5,911 bases of DNA. It comes from Paenibacillaceae bacterium UBA6304 (GTDB taxonomy: Bacteria > Bacillota > Bacilli > Paenibacillales > Paenibacillaceae). A program made the position numbers and the translations under genes. Shown one piece after another: positions 5,673 through 5,911 of this stretch. The stretch lies in assembly GCA_002439285.1 (NCBI GenBank), contig DJTQ01000069.1:1-5911 (forward strand), in the 5' to 3' direction. Positions within the stretch are counted from its first letter, which is position 1. Each line of letters starts with the position of its first letter. The notes under the pieces are model-generated. The model did no database searches, was not told where the DNA came from, and saw only the letters and a program-made list of their open reading frames with translations.

Positions 5673-5911
5673 TCAGGCATGCCGCGGGCAAAATTTCTTC
5701 ATGAGTTCTACGGTTTCCGGATCGAGCGGAAGTTTCCGCTCTTGCAGCCCGTTCATGACGCCGGAGAACTTCTGTTCATTCATATTTTGCCCGAATTTAA
5801 ATTTGGCGCTGACCGCTTCGGGAACGATTTTGAAGAGAGAGACGCTCTTTAGCTGCCCCGTATATTGCGGATCATCGGCCCGGATAGGATCATAGCCCCC
5901 CTCGGGCTGAA
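5673..5911 (-). CDS. C-terminal part of a PaiB-like FMN-binding protein (partial)
   Basis: An open minus-strand frame enters from the right edge and ends at TGA (5675-5673), giving the last 78 residues of a protein whose start lies outside the window. The visible part includes YDPIRADDPQYTG (6-18 of the visible residues), then LKSVSLFKIVPEAVSAKFKFGQN (20-42 in part), an acidic/basic helix region and the ending MKKFCPRHA. The pattern of a hydrophobic strand ending in a KFKxxQN motif, followed by a helix of the GVMNGL type, resembles the C terminus of PaiB/FMN-binding negative transcriptional regulators (split-barrel FMN-binding fold), where KFKLSQN is typical. In B. subtilis PaiB represses sporulation and degradative enzyme genes. 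With only the tail visible the family call is moderate; another flavin-binding split-barrel oxidase-like protein is the alternative. The reading frame itself is well supported by codon use and an in-frame run to the window edge. Confidence 0.6.
   Translation of the reverse strand, partial: QPEGGYDPIRADDPQYTGQLKSVSLFKIVPEAVSAKFKFGQNMNEQKFSGVMNGLQERKLPLDPETVELMKKFCPRHA

Noticed and set aside
5701..5895. 64-residue + strand frame at the right edge
   Set aside because: The opposite strand carries a continuous frame to the window edge with PaiB-like sequence, so this is a shadow.

Overview
The window reads as chromosomal DNA of a spore-forming, low-to-mid-GC Firmicute, most likely a Paenibacillus or close relative. 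This rests on an EcsA/EcsB transporter pair of the size seen in Bacillales, a tiny YjcZ-type sporulation membrane protein, strong purine-rich Shine-Dalgarno sequences, use of TTG and GTG starts, coding GC a little above 50%, and an AT-rich repeat-bearing intergenic stretch of a kind I associate with Paenibacillus. No database search was possible, so the genus is an inference.

Layout. Positions 1-444 contain no convincing gene. They hold AT-rich repeated and palindromic sequence (1-190), a two-copy 22-bp tandem repeat (239-281), overlapping inverted repeats followed by a T-run (331-371), and a plausible sigma-A promoter (379-407). Next, on the + strand, come a YfmL-like DEAD-box-type RNA helicase with motif II DEVD and a Gly/Gln/Arg-rich basic tail (445-1932), the ABC ATPase EcsA (1993-2739, TTG start) and its membrane partner EcsB (2743-3960). 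EcsA and EcsB are separated by 3 nt and are surely co-transcribed. A strong hairpin (3976-4011) closes this block and also faces the minus-strand block.

On the minus strand, reading right to left, are the C-terminal 78 residues of a protein that looks like a PaiB-type FMN-binding regulator (5673-5911, cut by the window edge), a class I/II PLP-dependent aminotransferase (4258-5556) with its own sigma-A-like promoter and a perfect 15-bp palindrome over the -35 box, and a 39-residue YjcZ-family sporulation protein (4028-4147) with a sigma-K-like -10 element.

How they fit together. EcsAB is known in Bacillus subtilis to affect secretion, competence, sporulation and intramembrane proteolysis by RasP. 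YjcZ proteins are small sporulation-associated membrane proteins. PaiB represses sporulation and exoenzyme genes in B. subtilis. The window therefore looks like ordinary housekeeping and stationary-phase chromosome rather than a mobile or defence island. I found no transposase, integrase, tRNA, rRNA or CRISPR array. The most noteworthy signals are regulatory: the palindrome over the aminotransferase promoter, the overlapping hairpins ahead of the helicase, and the repeat-rich leader.
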